This document shows, in pieces, positions 7,101-12,908 of a stretch of DNA of 29,059 nt. Source of the DNA: CAZVFX01 sp964626565 (GTDB lineage: Bacteria; Myxococcota_A; UBA9042; CAIXZC01). The notes beneath the pieces were generated by a model. It was not told where the DNA came from, ran no database searches, and saw nothing but the letters and a program-made list of their open reading frames with translations. The position numbers and the translations under genes are program-made. How positions within the stretch are numbered: the stretch's first letter is position 1; each line of letters begins with the position of its first letter. The stretch is from NCBI GenBank assembly GCA_964626565.1, contig CAZVFX010000088.1, positions 1-29,059 on the forward strand. Direction: 5' to 3'.

Positions 7101-9806
7101 TGTCTGAGGCCAGCCCCTGCGACGCACTGCGGCGCCACCGAGTGCCCAGACATGGACGGCTACTTCGTAACCTGCAACCGGAAGGACCATTGCGAGTACT
7201 ACAACTTGGATACCACCGGTGCGAACCGGTGGGACGTGTGGATCTACGTTCCGCCCGGAACGTTCCAGATGGGCGGCCCAGAGGAAGAGGAAGGTCCGAA
7301 TACTGAGAGGCCGGTGCATCCGGTGACCATTTCGCAGGGTTACTTCATCGGCAAGTACGAGATTGTGGTCGAGCAGTATGAGGCCTGTAATACGGAACAG
7401 CCAGGCAAGTGCACTGAGCCCTCCGCCGAGGACTCCGACTTGAACGGTTGGGGAACGAACAAGAGCACAGGGAGCAATGCTCCGGTATCTGAACGCCCGG
7501 ACCATCCGCAGAACGGGTTGACGTGGCAGCAGGCAAAGGACTTCTGTTCGTGGGCGGCGCCAGGCGGCCGACTGCCCAGCGAATCGGAATGGGAGTACGC
7601 GGCCACGGGACCGGTGCATCGCATGTATCCGTGGGGCGACGGCCCCGCGCCGAACTGCTCGAACGACACGGTAGTATTCAGCCCGACCGGAGTACCCGAT
7701 GAGTACGGATGCGGACAAGGCGGCACGTGGCCGGTAGGCTCGAAGAAAGCTGGTGCATCGTGGTGTGGAGCTTTGGACATGAGCGGCAACTTGTGGGAGT
7801 GGAACGAGGATTGGTTCCTCGATGGTTACAGCGGAGCCCCCGATGACGGCAGTGCGTGGGTCGATGACCCGTCCAGTGGTGCCCGCGTCATTCGGGGCGG
7901 CGGCTTCGAAGTCTGGTGGAGCCACATGCGGACGGCAAAGCGCGGCGGCGATGTTCCCTCCGAGCGGCGCGCCAATTTCGGTGCTCGCTGCGTACGTCCT
8001 GCGCCAGCCGAGGCCTGCGGTGGCATCGAGTGCCCCGAACTGGACGGCTACTTCGTCACCTGCAATCGGCAGGAGCACTGCGAGTACTACAACCTGGATA
8101 CCACCGGCGCGAACAGGTGGGACGTGTGGATCTACGTCCCGCCGGGGACGTTCCAGATGGGGGACCCCGAGGCCGAGAACGTCGAGCAGAACCATGCCTG
8201 GCCGGTACACCCCGTAACGCTATCCTACGGGTACCTTCTGGGTAAGTACGAGATTGTCGTCTCCCAGTACGAGGCTTGCGCCGAGGTGGAGCCTGAGAAG
8301 TGTACGGCACCTTCGGTGGACGACGACGATCCTGGCGACTGGGGAGTGAACAGTTCTTCCGACAATCCGGAGGGAGACCGTTCGGACCATCCGCAGAACG
8401 GTCTCGCTTGGCTCCAGGCCAGGGACTTCTGCGGCTGGGCTGCTCCCGGCGGTCGTTTGCCCAGCGAGGCTGAGTGGGAATACGCCGCGTCTGGCCCCGT
8501 GCACCGCAAGTATCCGTGGGGCGACAGCCCTGAACCATCATGCCAGAACGACACAGCCGCATTTAACGAAGCCGGCGGAGTGGGGGGACAGGGCTGCGGC
8601 GAAGGGGGGACCTGGCCGGTGGACTCGAAGAACGCAGGAGCGGCCTGGTGCGGCGCTTTGCACATGAGCGGCAATCTGTACGAGTGGGCCGAGGATACCT
8701 ATCACGTAGGTTATGACGGCGCGCCGGAGGATGGGTCTGCCTGGATAGACCCACTTGTCTCAACGCGTGTCAATCGCGGTGGCACCTTCCGACACGAGGA
8801 GGGGATTCTGCACTATCTTCTGACCACCGGCCGACATGGAAACCAGCAAACCGACCATCGCGGTCAGATCGGCGCCCGCTGCGTGCGCCCGGCGCCGGCC
8901 TCAAATTGCGGCGGGGTGGAATGCCCCGCGCTGGACGGCTTCTTCACAACCTGCAACCGGCAGGACCACTGCGAGTACTACAATCTAGACCCCACCGGCT
9001 GGAGGAAGTGGGACGTGTGGATCTATGTCCCGCCGGGGACGTTCCAGATGGGGGCGCCTGAGGAAGAGGGCGGGCCGGATGATGAGCGGCCGGTGCATCC
9101 GGTGACTATCTCTGAGGGCTACTTCGTCGGGAAGTACGAGATCGTCGTCGAGCAGTACCAGGCGTGTATGGAGGAACAGCCGGACAAGTGCACGCTGCCG
9201 TCGACAGCTGACTGGCCCGGAGAAGAGTCGGGAGCCGAATGGGGAACCAACTTCTGGCAGGAGATGATCGAAGTGGGCGACCCCGGAAACGAGTTGCATG
9301 AGCGGCCCGGACATCCGCAGAACGGCCTGACCTGGCAGCAGGCCATGGACTTCTGCGCATGGGTCGCTCCCGAGGGTCGACTTCCCAGCGAAGCGGAATG
9401 GGAATACGCGGCCACGGGACCGGTCCACGTGATGTACCCATGGGGGGATGAGCCGGTGCCGAGTTGTTCAAGCGGGACAGCAGTGATGAACGATGGAGAG
9501 TGGGGTTGCGGTACCGGTGGAACCGGGCCCGCAGGCTCGAAACCCGCGGGTGCGTCGTGGTGCGGTGCGCTGGACATGAGTGGCAATCTGTGGGAGTGGG
9601 TCGAGGACTGGTACCACGACAGCTATGCTGGTGCACCGAATGACGGCAGTGCTTGGCTTGTGCAGGAAGAGCCGGCCGGCGTCACGCGGGGCGGCGGTTT
9701 CAGCCACTCGTGGAGTCATATGCGGTCAGCGAAGCGGACCGGCATGTCGCAACTTGGCCGCAACGCGCACGTGGGAGCGCGCTGTGCGCGGTCGCTCGGG
9801 CCGTAG
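1104..9806 (+). CDS. Giant multi-domain surface lipoprotein: EGF, papain-type protease, LamG with nested propeller, four FGE-fold domains
   Basis: 2,900 residues. An N-terminal hydrophobic segment ends in LGFAC (Cys27), a loose lipobox. Three EGF-like modules occupy about 90-125, 134-170 and 172-208. A C1A-type peptidase covers about 260-505, with Gln278, Cys284 (CGWCVAHA), His466 (YHAILVTGY) and Asn485 (NSWGDDWG). Residues 505-890 are a disulfide-rich array with CDDxxxCT repeats. About 895-975 resembles the MopE metal-binding motif plus thrombospondin-3 loops. A LamG domain spans about 982-1583 and appears split by seven FG-GAP repeats (1073-1415). Three CGxDGCGGxCGxC modules lie at about 1590-1700. 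Four FGE/SUMF1-like domains start at 1704, 2009, 2305 and 2602. The domain set implies an adhesive, calcium-binding surface protein with a proteolytic head. Possible targets include prey, host or matrix proteins, but none can be identified here. Confidence 0.92.
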   Translation: MNASRRGLTPVVQLLVVPYLLMLGFACVDRHPIPALEKQDMLQTEGIDDVPDVLLDGVESLPDPGSEPADVDVDLGGPDCCIDSEVLPSDPCDDVDCSGHGDCGQLSGVPVCYCDNGFTAAEGGLDCVEAMQPNPCEDLDCSGFGVCVIHEQQALCLCEDGYDSVGADCVPDPCLNEDCLGHGMCVNLGGVAACICEEEFEAMGLACIHQSLLNEENQPECIEGEPVEGKTVCLSSLPPYDHEEGVAVNTELPEQNLPSQVSHRAEYLDAHCAVISDQRGCGWCVAHAVTHSIEALVAKGQDDCLEVSEPHLWWAGGEDTTDCPGGWWITTALAAAKGTYLVPDSVWPYYGYSNTPTEFSLADIGQDELAQQGQFRITDFEGVSNFSTSGLRAALAAGYNVVYAVPVFWYKGWHGSEIDFASPSGNEPLCTWNTDYWSLDTCQCEESLDCPGSMSCWRGRCADGYHAILVTGYDDSGKGWFEFRNSWGDDWGDDGYGKFNYDYAASFGYGGAYPTGLEEKCNKHDHSQCYNGNIYWFDSCNHVEEVEESCENGCEPGADACTPCDCTSVSYCCPDGCHFAGAGTSCSECKQCNGSGQCAAAKQDGIACGNEAGEWTCTDGECTCDILCDGKVCGPDNCGGLCGVCPTNYNCSVDGSTCIADCEKICAPLECGAAGLAGECDCGGCDDGHDCTVDDCVDNSCAYSAVDSACDDEDVCTYDICDLAFGCVHPSLYGVLCDDKDPCTQMDLCDVGGCQGFDEVDCDDSNECTEDTCDSNSGGCINDETEMNAEACTDDGNSCTEDLCQGGECVHPNVECALQEPCEDVNECTVGTTCCDGLCSGGAAVNPNDGNPCTFDYCDPFEGVKNDPFLEGMQCEFVEGCLGFCETGQCSAYEEVCDGQDNNCSGGVDDCGDDCVDTDLDGLADCVDIDDDNDGSPDAEDCEPLNPDVSSDHDEDCNSGIDDDCDGDIDALDSDCKYEPTLRVFLPLDSLEGGVFHDKTGNDRNGVSVNGVSTIAGVTGADGAALFDGQNDFVRFDDPNDIAHGKERSVSLWFKNSHSWRKRVLYSQEDYRDLNGDGWLDVVFALAYKDGTYADESIVYWGGEDGFHLEASQTVPAAGAYSCSGADMNSDGYLDLVFSNYYDGLSNSIDSTIAWGGPNKFVSASTTPLPTHGAAGVSVADLQNDGYLDAVFSNANTLEGDFSIDSYVYWGEQEGIGTGLPLGLPTMGTKGNSVADVNGDGFLDLLFANQEDGSGVPVNSYVYWGSEGGYSPQGRSIVAAVAARGIKSADLNADGWMDIVVANTGQDETGTKNSYVHWGPLADLPGAEDLLAGNTTNLPTPDSHPFGLSLADLDNDGHLDVVLGNDDGNGELAGASIFSGSGPEGEFQLEHKFSGRSWGTCAADLNNDGRLDVIQPRGYATLHNSQLVHWGSQSGFGDGKVTELLNASAAGACIPGAPLNNASSTLGVQPSDYGRFEIFTEAGKVHFTLDDFHGKRYEASIEYAADPEQWNHVVAEYDVDAGMLVLYVNNEPQEVPAPISMGDTFPWRMRLGSDCENQDKFDGAIDELRVYDKKLSAAEVEKLYDEKKSCYPGACEGKECGLNDCGVSCGECSVLYGPQYQCLDGTCACIPDCADNQCGDDGCGGFCGLCPWQLDVCVDGVCDCDPDCAGLQCGDDGCGGSCGECFDGYDCDAGVSCEWGETKCGGTQCPEMPGYAVTCNAQEHCEYTNIDTTGWRQWDVWVYVAPGSFMMGSPDDEEGHGTDEAPVHPVTISHGYFVGKYEIAVEQYKECTAAESGRCTLPSTSDWDGNAWGTNYWQEMVDPDDVANVMHERLDHPQNGLTWHQAKDFCAWVTPGGRLPSEAEWEYAATGPVHLKYPWGNDPDPTCDNQTAVFNEAGGPGGFGCGGGGTSPVGSKTAGASWCGAYDMSGNLWEWNEDWYHDTFTNAPDDGSSWDSQVGAGPGRVVRGGGFDGGTALSLRSAQRSSLEPDKRYAHHGARCLRPAPATHCGATECPDMDGYFVTCNRKDHCEYYNLDTTGANRWDVWIYVPPGTFQMGGPEEEEGPNTERPVHPVTISQGYFIGKYEIVVEQYEACNTEQPGKCTEPSAEDSDLNGWGTNKSTGSNAPVSERPDHPQNGLTWQQAKDFCSWAAPGGRLPSESEWEYAATGPVHRMYPWGDGPAPNCSNDTVVFSPTGVPDEYGCGQGGTWPVGSKKAGASWCGALDMSGNLWEWNEDWFLDGYSGAPDDGSAWVDDPSSGARVIRGGGFEVWWSHMRTAKRGGDVPSERRANFGARCVRPAPAEACGGIECPELDGYFVTCNRQEHCEYYNLDTTGANRWDVWIYVPPGTFQMGDPEAENVEQNHAWPVHPVTLSYGYLLGKYEIVVSQYEACAEVEPEKCTAPSVDDDDPGDWGVNSSSDNPEGDRSDHPQNGLAWLQARDFCGWAAPGGRLPSEAEWEYAASGPVHRKYPWGDSPEPSCQNDTAAFNEAGGVGGQGCGEGGTWPVDSKNAGAAWCGALHMSGNLYEWAEDTYHVGYDGAPEDGSAWIDPLVSTRVNRGGTFRHEEGILHYLLTTGRHGNQQTDHRGQIGARCVRPAPASNCGGVECPALDGFFTTCNRQDHCEYYNLDPTGWRKWDVWIYVPPGTFQMGAPEEEGGPDDERPVHPVTISEGYFVGKYEIVVEQYQACMEEQPDKCTLPSTADWPGEESGAEWGTNFWQEMIEVGDPGNELHERPGHPQNGLTWQQAMDFCAWVAPEGRLPSEAEWEYAATGPVHVMYPWGDEPVPSCSSGTAVMNDGEWGCGTGGTGPAGSKPAGASWCGALDMSGNLWEWVEDWYHDSYAGAPNDGSAWLVQEEPAGVTRGGGFSHSWSHMRSAKRTGMSQLGRNAHVGARCARSLGP
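4308..5438 (+). repeat. Seven FG-GAP/VCBS repeats inserted in a LamG domain
   Basis: Seven acidic loops of the form D-[LMV]-[NDQ]-x-D-G-[YWFHR]-x-D begin at residues 1073, 1127, 1181, 1236, 1290, 1352 and 1404 of the giant protein. Spacing is 52-62 residues. This periodicity is that of integrin-alpha-type beta-propeller blades with calcium loops. LamG-type strands occur on both sides: SVSLWF before, and YGRFEIF, WNHVVAEYD and GAIDELRVYDKKLS after. Confidence 0.8.
6213..9794 (+). repeat. Four tandem FGE/SUMF1-fold repeats of about 300 residues
   Basis: Units begin at bases 6213, 7128, 8016 and 8907 (about 305, 296, 297 and 299 residues). Each opens with a four-cysteine cap (CGGxxCPxxxG..TCNxxxHCEY), then a WDVW[IV]YVxPGxFxMG strand, GRLPSE[AS]EWEYAA, [DH]MSGNL[WY]EW, a variable RGG[GT]F stretch and a final GARC[LVA]R. 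These are hallmarks of the formylglycine-generating-enzyme (C-type-lectin) fold. Units 2 and 3 are the most alike near their starts but differ at many synonymous sites, so the duplication is not very recent. Confidence 0.88.
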
Positions 9807-9918
9807 ATAGTGCTCAACGGCGCCCTCGTGGCCAAAGCCGCAGCAGGCTCCAGAACGGCGAGATCCGAGAAGTAGTCTCTGACATAACCTGAGTCTCCGC
9901 TAAACAGGCGGTGCGCTC

Positions 9919-10149
9919 TCAGTCTGTTCTTCTGCTACGCAATTCGCCTACTACTGAGTCGGTTTCCTGGTGCAGGTGGCGCAGGACTCCGAAGACGACT
10001 TTGACGGGGTCCTCCGGAACGTCCTTCAGGAGCACAATGCGGCCATCATGTTCGTGAAGCCGGAGTACCGAACCGGGATCGATTCCGAGGCGTTCTCTTA
10101 ACTTTCTTAGGATGGTAACCCGGGCTCTTGAAGTTACCGTCGGCTTCAT
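9919..10149 (-). CDS. AbrB/MazE/SpoVT-type antitoxin-like DNA-binding protein, without a partner toxin
   Basis: 76 residues. The N-terminal half (TVTSRARVTILRKLRERLGIDPGSVLRLHEHDG, split as TVTSRARVTI, LRERLGIDPGS and LRLHEHDGRIVL) fits the swapped-hairpin AbrB fold of antitoxins and transition regulators. The C-terminal tail (DPVKVVFGVLRHL...ETDSVVGELR) resembles tails of antitoxins that pair with PIN-domain toxins. A GGAGG ribosome-binding site sits six bases before the ATG, which also overlaps the preceding lipoprotein stop as ATGA. A PIN toxin normally follows such a gene. Here only 112 bp remain before the convergent giant gene ends, and no toxin is visible. It may be an orphan antitoxin or a local autoregulator. 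Confidence 0.85.
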   Translation of the reverse strand: MKPTVTSRARVTILRKLRERLGIDPGSVLRLHEHDGRIVLLKDVPEDPVKVVFGVLRHLHQETDSVVGELRSRRTD

Positions 10150-11240
10150 TGTTGACCTCCGCCGGATGAGAAACCAAAGAAGAAGATCGGTTGATGTGTC
10201 CCTTCGCTCAGGGTGTAGTAACCTGTGCCTTCAGCGGTGAACGCGATGGTCTCCCCCTGGGGTTCGGCGGTGAGCGGGACGTTGCACGGTTCGGCTGCGA
10301 ACGCCTCGGAGATGGTCTGGCCCGCAACGCGCGGCCAGGCGCGGGCGTGAACGTATGAACGAATGATCAGGAGGTCGCCGGAAGGGGAGATGTCTCCTGC
10401 GGTTGCCAGTTCGAAGAAGATGGGTGAGAGGGGCTCCAGGATGAAGGTCTCACCGGGTTCATGGGGCGCCGGGTAGCGGTACACGCCGGCCTCGCCCTTC
10501 CATACCTTGGCCACGATGTAGAGGTCGCCGGTTACCGGGTCGGAAAGCAGCGTCTCCGCGTCGCGAGGACCGTCGGGGTATTTTAACGCAAAAGGCACTG
10601 ACGGCAGTTCTGGAATGTCGGTGGGGAGAGCGGGCTCTTCGACCCGCTGGATGACTATGCTTTCGCGGTTGTTGGAATTGTCTCCGATGTCGCCCAGATA
10701 GAGGTAGTCCACGCCGGGCTCCGGCCCGGGCCCCAGCGCCATGTCTTCCCAGTCATATGCGCTTGTCTCGGCCAGGGTGAGCTGGGCCAGATGTTCCCCT
10801 TCGGCGGTCATGGCGAAGATGCGGGCCGAATCCCCGGAGTCGTTGTGGGCCCACAACACTCCCGGGTTCTGCCGGCTGGCCACGAGGCCCGAGGCTTCGA
10901 TCACCTGGTCCGATTGGACGGTCCCTGTTTCCACGGCCGGTGCGAAGGAAGGGCATTGGTTCTCCGCACTGTCCGTTTCGTACGTGTCCGGACCGTGCTC
11001 CGCAGCGTCGAAGCCGTTCGCGCTGTCGGGGGTGTCAGCGGTCACCCACTCGTCATGTTCAGCATCGTTCCCTACCCCGCCCGGTTGACGAGCCTCTGCC
11101 GCATCTTCAGCATCCGCCGTCATCGAGTCGAGGAAGGGGCCGCGTGGGGAGGATGTGTCGGCGGATGAAGTGTCTTCGACGCTTGCCTTCGTCGATGAGC
11201 ATGCCGCTAGGAGCAGGCACGCCAGTAATGACGACAGCAT
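10146..11240 (-). CDS. Lipoprotein with predicted beta-propeller domain, conserved hypothetical
   Basis: 364 residues from the ATG at 11240. I chose this start because it directly precedes a typical lipoprotein signal (MLSSLLACLLLAAC, Cys14). The open frame continues upstream to 11318 only by translating an interspersed-repeat-like sequence and overlapping pncB. Residues 15-105 are an acidic Ser/Asp/Ala-rich tether. Residues 120-360 carry motifs of a secreted propeller family of unknown function: ASGLVASRQNPGVLWAHNDSGDS, split as ASGLVASRQNPG and LWAHNDSGDS, then YDWEDMALGPGP, LYLGDIGDN and DAETLLSDPVTGDLYIV. Such proteins look like NHL, SMP-30 or phytase-like propellers, but no activity is established. 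The gene runs into the antitoxin-like gene with a four-base ATGA overlap and probably follows pncB in the same transcript. Confidence 0.85.
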   Translation of the reverse strand: MLSSLLACLLLAACSSTKASVEDTSSADTSSPRGPFLDSMTADAEDAAEARQPGGVGNDAEHDEWVTADTPDSANGFDAAEHGPDTYETDSAENQCPSFAPAVETGTVQSDQVIEASGLVASRQNPGVLWAHNDSGDSARIFAMTAEGEHLAQLTLAETSAYDWEDMALGPGPEPGVDYLYLGDIGDNSNNRESIVIQRVEEPALPTDIPELPSVPFALKYPDGPRDAETLLSDPVTGDLYIVAKVWKGEAGVYRYPAPHEPGETFILEPLSPIFFELATAGDISPSGDLLIIRSYVHARAWPRVAGQTISEAFAAEPCNVPLTAEPQGETIAFTAEGTGYYTLSEGTHQPIFFFGFSSGGGQQ

Positions 11241-11254
11241 CCGGACATGGGTGA

Positions 11255-11291
11255 GTTCCTTCGACTCGGCTGCGCCTCGCTCAGGATGACA
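11255..11291. repeat. Interspersed 37-bp repeat-like sequence (GTTCCTTCGACT...CAGGATGACA)
   Basis: The ends GTTCCTTCGACT and CTCAGGATGACA are those of a short intergenic sequence that, from memory, recurs in many environmental bacterial genomes. It produces spurious 'CHPER...' peptides when translated. Here it fills the gap between pncB and the lipoprotein gene, and its minus-strand translation gives the unlikely N-terminus NCHPERGAAESKE. Confidence 0.6.
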
Positions 11292-11307
11292 GTTTGGAAG
11301 GGGTGAA

Positions 11308-12639
11308 TCAGACGTCATCGGACGTCTGTTCCAACACTATCTTCCTCAAGGACTCGCCCAACTCTACCGGATACGGTTCTCCGGGGTAGAGGTCTTTGAG
11401 GAAGTCGGGGAGGCTGGAGATGTGGGACTTGGCTCTGGCCCTCATGTTGTCGAGGGGCGGTGTGGGATGAAGGCGCTTGCCCCGGCGCATTACGGGGTGG
11501 AGCAGGGGCACTCCTTCTTCCAGGTCTTCTTCGAGGCCGATGAGGTCCCAGTGCATGCGCCCCTGGCTTGAAAATGAGCGGAACACCTGCTTGCGGCCCG
11601 GAAGTGATGTCTTTCCGCGGGCTCGCAGGGAAGTGGGGCGGCCGTCGTATTGCACAAGCTGGTAAGTGCAGTTCAAAGACGGCGTGTCACCGGACGTGGT
11701 AAGCCGGGTGCCGACTCCGAACCCGTCGATGGGTGCACCCTTTTCCACGAGCTCGGCCAGGGTGAACTCGTCCATGTTGCCGCTGGCGAAGATGCCGGTG
11801 TCTTGAAGGCCGGATTCATTGAGGGCCCGGCGCAGTGAAACAGCCGCCTCAGCCAGGTCGTTTCCGTCCAAGCGCACGCCTTTGATGGTGATTCCCCGTT
11901 GCTTCAGGGACGGCGCCAGTTCCTTGACCGCTCCGATCCCTTCCTCGAGGTTCAGGGCATCAAGGAGGAGGACGACGTTGGCCGGGTTGGCAATTGCAAA
12001 GCGTTCGAAAGCCTGCCGCTGTCCGCCGCAGGCCTGGATGAGGCTACGGGCCATAGTCCCGAAGAGAGGCAGGTCGTACAGCCTGCCTGCCAGCACGTTG
12101 GAGGTGCCGGACATTCCCGCGATAAAGGCCGCCCGCGCCGCGAACAGTCCAGCTTCCAGCCCGTGGGCCCGGCGCATGCCGAATTCCACAAGCTGTTTGT
12201 CCGGCGCGGCCAGTACGCATCGGGCCGCCTTGGATGCAAACAGGCTCTGGGTCTGGATGATATTGACGAGCCTGGTTTCCACGAACTGTGCTTCCGCCAG
12301 CGGCGCAGTGACCCGTAAGACCGGCTCGTTGGCGAAAAAGACCGTGCCCTCGGGCATCGCGTCCACATCGCCGGTGAAACGCATCTCTTCGAGGAAGTTG
12401 AGGAACGCGGCGGAGAAACCGCCGTTTTCTTTCAGCCACTCCAACTGAGAATCGGGAAAGCAGAGGTTCTCAAGGAACTCCAGCGCCTGCTCCAGACCTG
12501 CAGCCAGCAGGAAACTCCGATTGGGCGGAAGGTCCCGAATGAACAGTTCGAAGGTGGCAGTCTCCCCCATCTGTCGTTCGAAATAGGTGTTGAGCATGGT
12601 GAGTTGATAGTAGTCGATGCAGAGAGCCTCGGTGCTCAT
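11308..12639 (-). CDS. pncB: Nicotinate phosphoribosyltransferase family protein with altered active-site motifs
   Basis: 443 residues. The family converts nicotinate and PRPP to nicotinate mononucleotide in NAD salvage, in the cytoplasm. The start at 12639 is set by GGAGG five bases upstream and by the family-typical N-terminus (DYYQLTMLNTYFE). Other family motifs are FELFIRDLPPNRSFL, EFGMRRAHG (152-160), GTSNVLAGRLYDLPLFGTMA (178-197) and DGFGVGTRLTTS (305-316). Two positions are unusual. The histidine after GTxA, the autophosphorylated residue in enterobacterial PncB as I recall it, is Arg198. The RLDSGD motif that contacts the ribose-phosphate is RLDGND (256-260 region). The enzyme may be uncoupled from ATP, have a changed substrate, or be inactive. 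A lipoprotein gene follows after 67 bp. Confidence 0.9.
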   Translation of the reverse strand: MSTEALCIDYYQLTMLNTYFERQMGETATFELFIRDLPPNRSFLLAAGLEQALEFLENLCFPDSQLEWLKENGGFSAAFLNFLEEMRFTGDVDAMPEGTVFFANEPVLRVTAPLAEAQFVETRLVNIIQTQSLFASKAARCVLAAPDKQLVEFGMRRAHGLEAGLFAARAAFIAGMSGTSNVLAGRLYDLPLFGTMARSLIQACGGQRQAFERFAIANPANVVLLLDALNLEEGIGAVKELAPSLKQRGITIKGVRLDGNDLAEAAVSLRRALNESGLQDTGIFASGNMDEFTLAELVEKGAPIDGFGVGTRLTTSGDTPSLNCTYQLVQYDGRPTSLRARGKTSLPGRKQVFRSFSSQGRMHWDLIGLEEDLEEGVPLLHPVMRRGKRLHPTPPLDNMRARAKSHISSLPDFLKDLYPGEPYPVELGESLRKIVLEQTSDDV

Positions 12640-12908
12640 GGGGTCCTCCGTAAGAGCTGTTCTGCAGCCGTTGGTGACAACCTGAGACCGTTTCAAGATA
12701 TACTGAGGGAGCCGGGGATGCAAGGATGCGGACAGGCGGCAGGCGGTTTGGGTTGAAATGTGGTTTTCGGGTCCACATATTGCCCTCGTAACCCGGGAAG
12801 GGTCGGTGCGGGAGCGGCTAAAGAACCCAACCCGTTCATCACGCCGCTTTCGCACCGGCCACCCGGGGTGAGTTGATTTCTTGACTCAACAGACCGTGTG
12901 AGGATCCC
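12640..12908. promoter_or_regulatory. Divergent intergenic region between pncB and the molybdoenzyme, with an inverted repeat
   Basis: These 269 bp must hold promoters for both flanking genes, but no strong sigma70 match is seen. A perfect 6-bp inverted repeat, ATGTGG (12758-12763) and CCACAT (12773-12778) with a 9-base loop, lies near the middle and could be an operator or hairpin. An AT-rich patch (TATATCTTGAAAC on the minus strand, about 12695-12707) is the best pncB promoter candidate. The open frame running through here on the minus strand is an N-terminal read-through without family similarity. Confidence 0.35.

Noticed and set aside
5283..8210. Minus-strand open frame of 975 codons opposite the LamG tail, Cys-rich modules and the first FGE-fold repeats
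   Set aside because: It mirrors the repeated units of the plus-strand gene, has no recognisable domain, and is explained by GC-rich codons that give few stops on the opposite strand.
6213..9806. Diversity-generating retroelement target (FGE/C-type-lectin fold at the protein C-terminus)
   Set aside because: No reverse transcriptase or template repeat lies in the window, and the repeats differ by scattered rather than adenine-specific changes as far as can be seen by eye.
6213..9806. Sulfatase-maturing enzyme function
   Set aside because: The two catalytic cysteines are missing in all four units and no sulfatase gene is nearby.
11241..11318. N-terminal extension of the propeller lipoprotein
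   Set aside because: It translates the interspersed repeat-like sequence and overlaps pncB. The downstream ATG starts a classic lipoprotein signal.
12640..12855. N-terminal extension of pncB by 72 codons
   Set aside because: The extension has no family similarity. The ATG at 12639 has a good Shine-Dalgarno and begins the conserved sequence.
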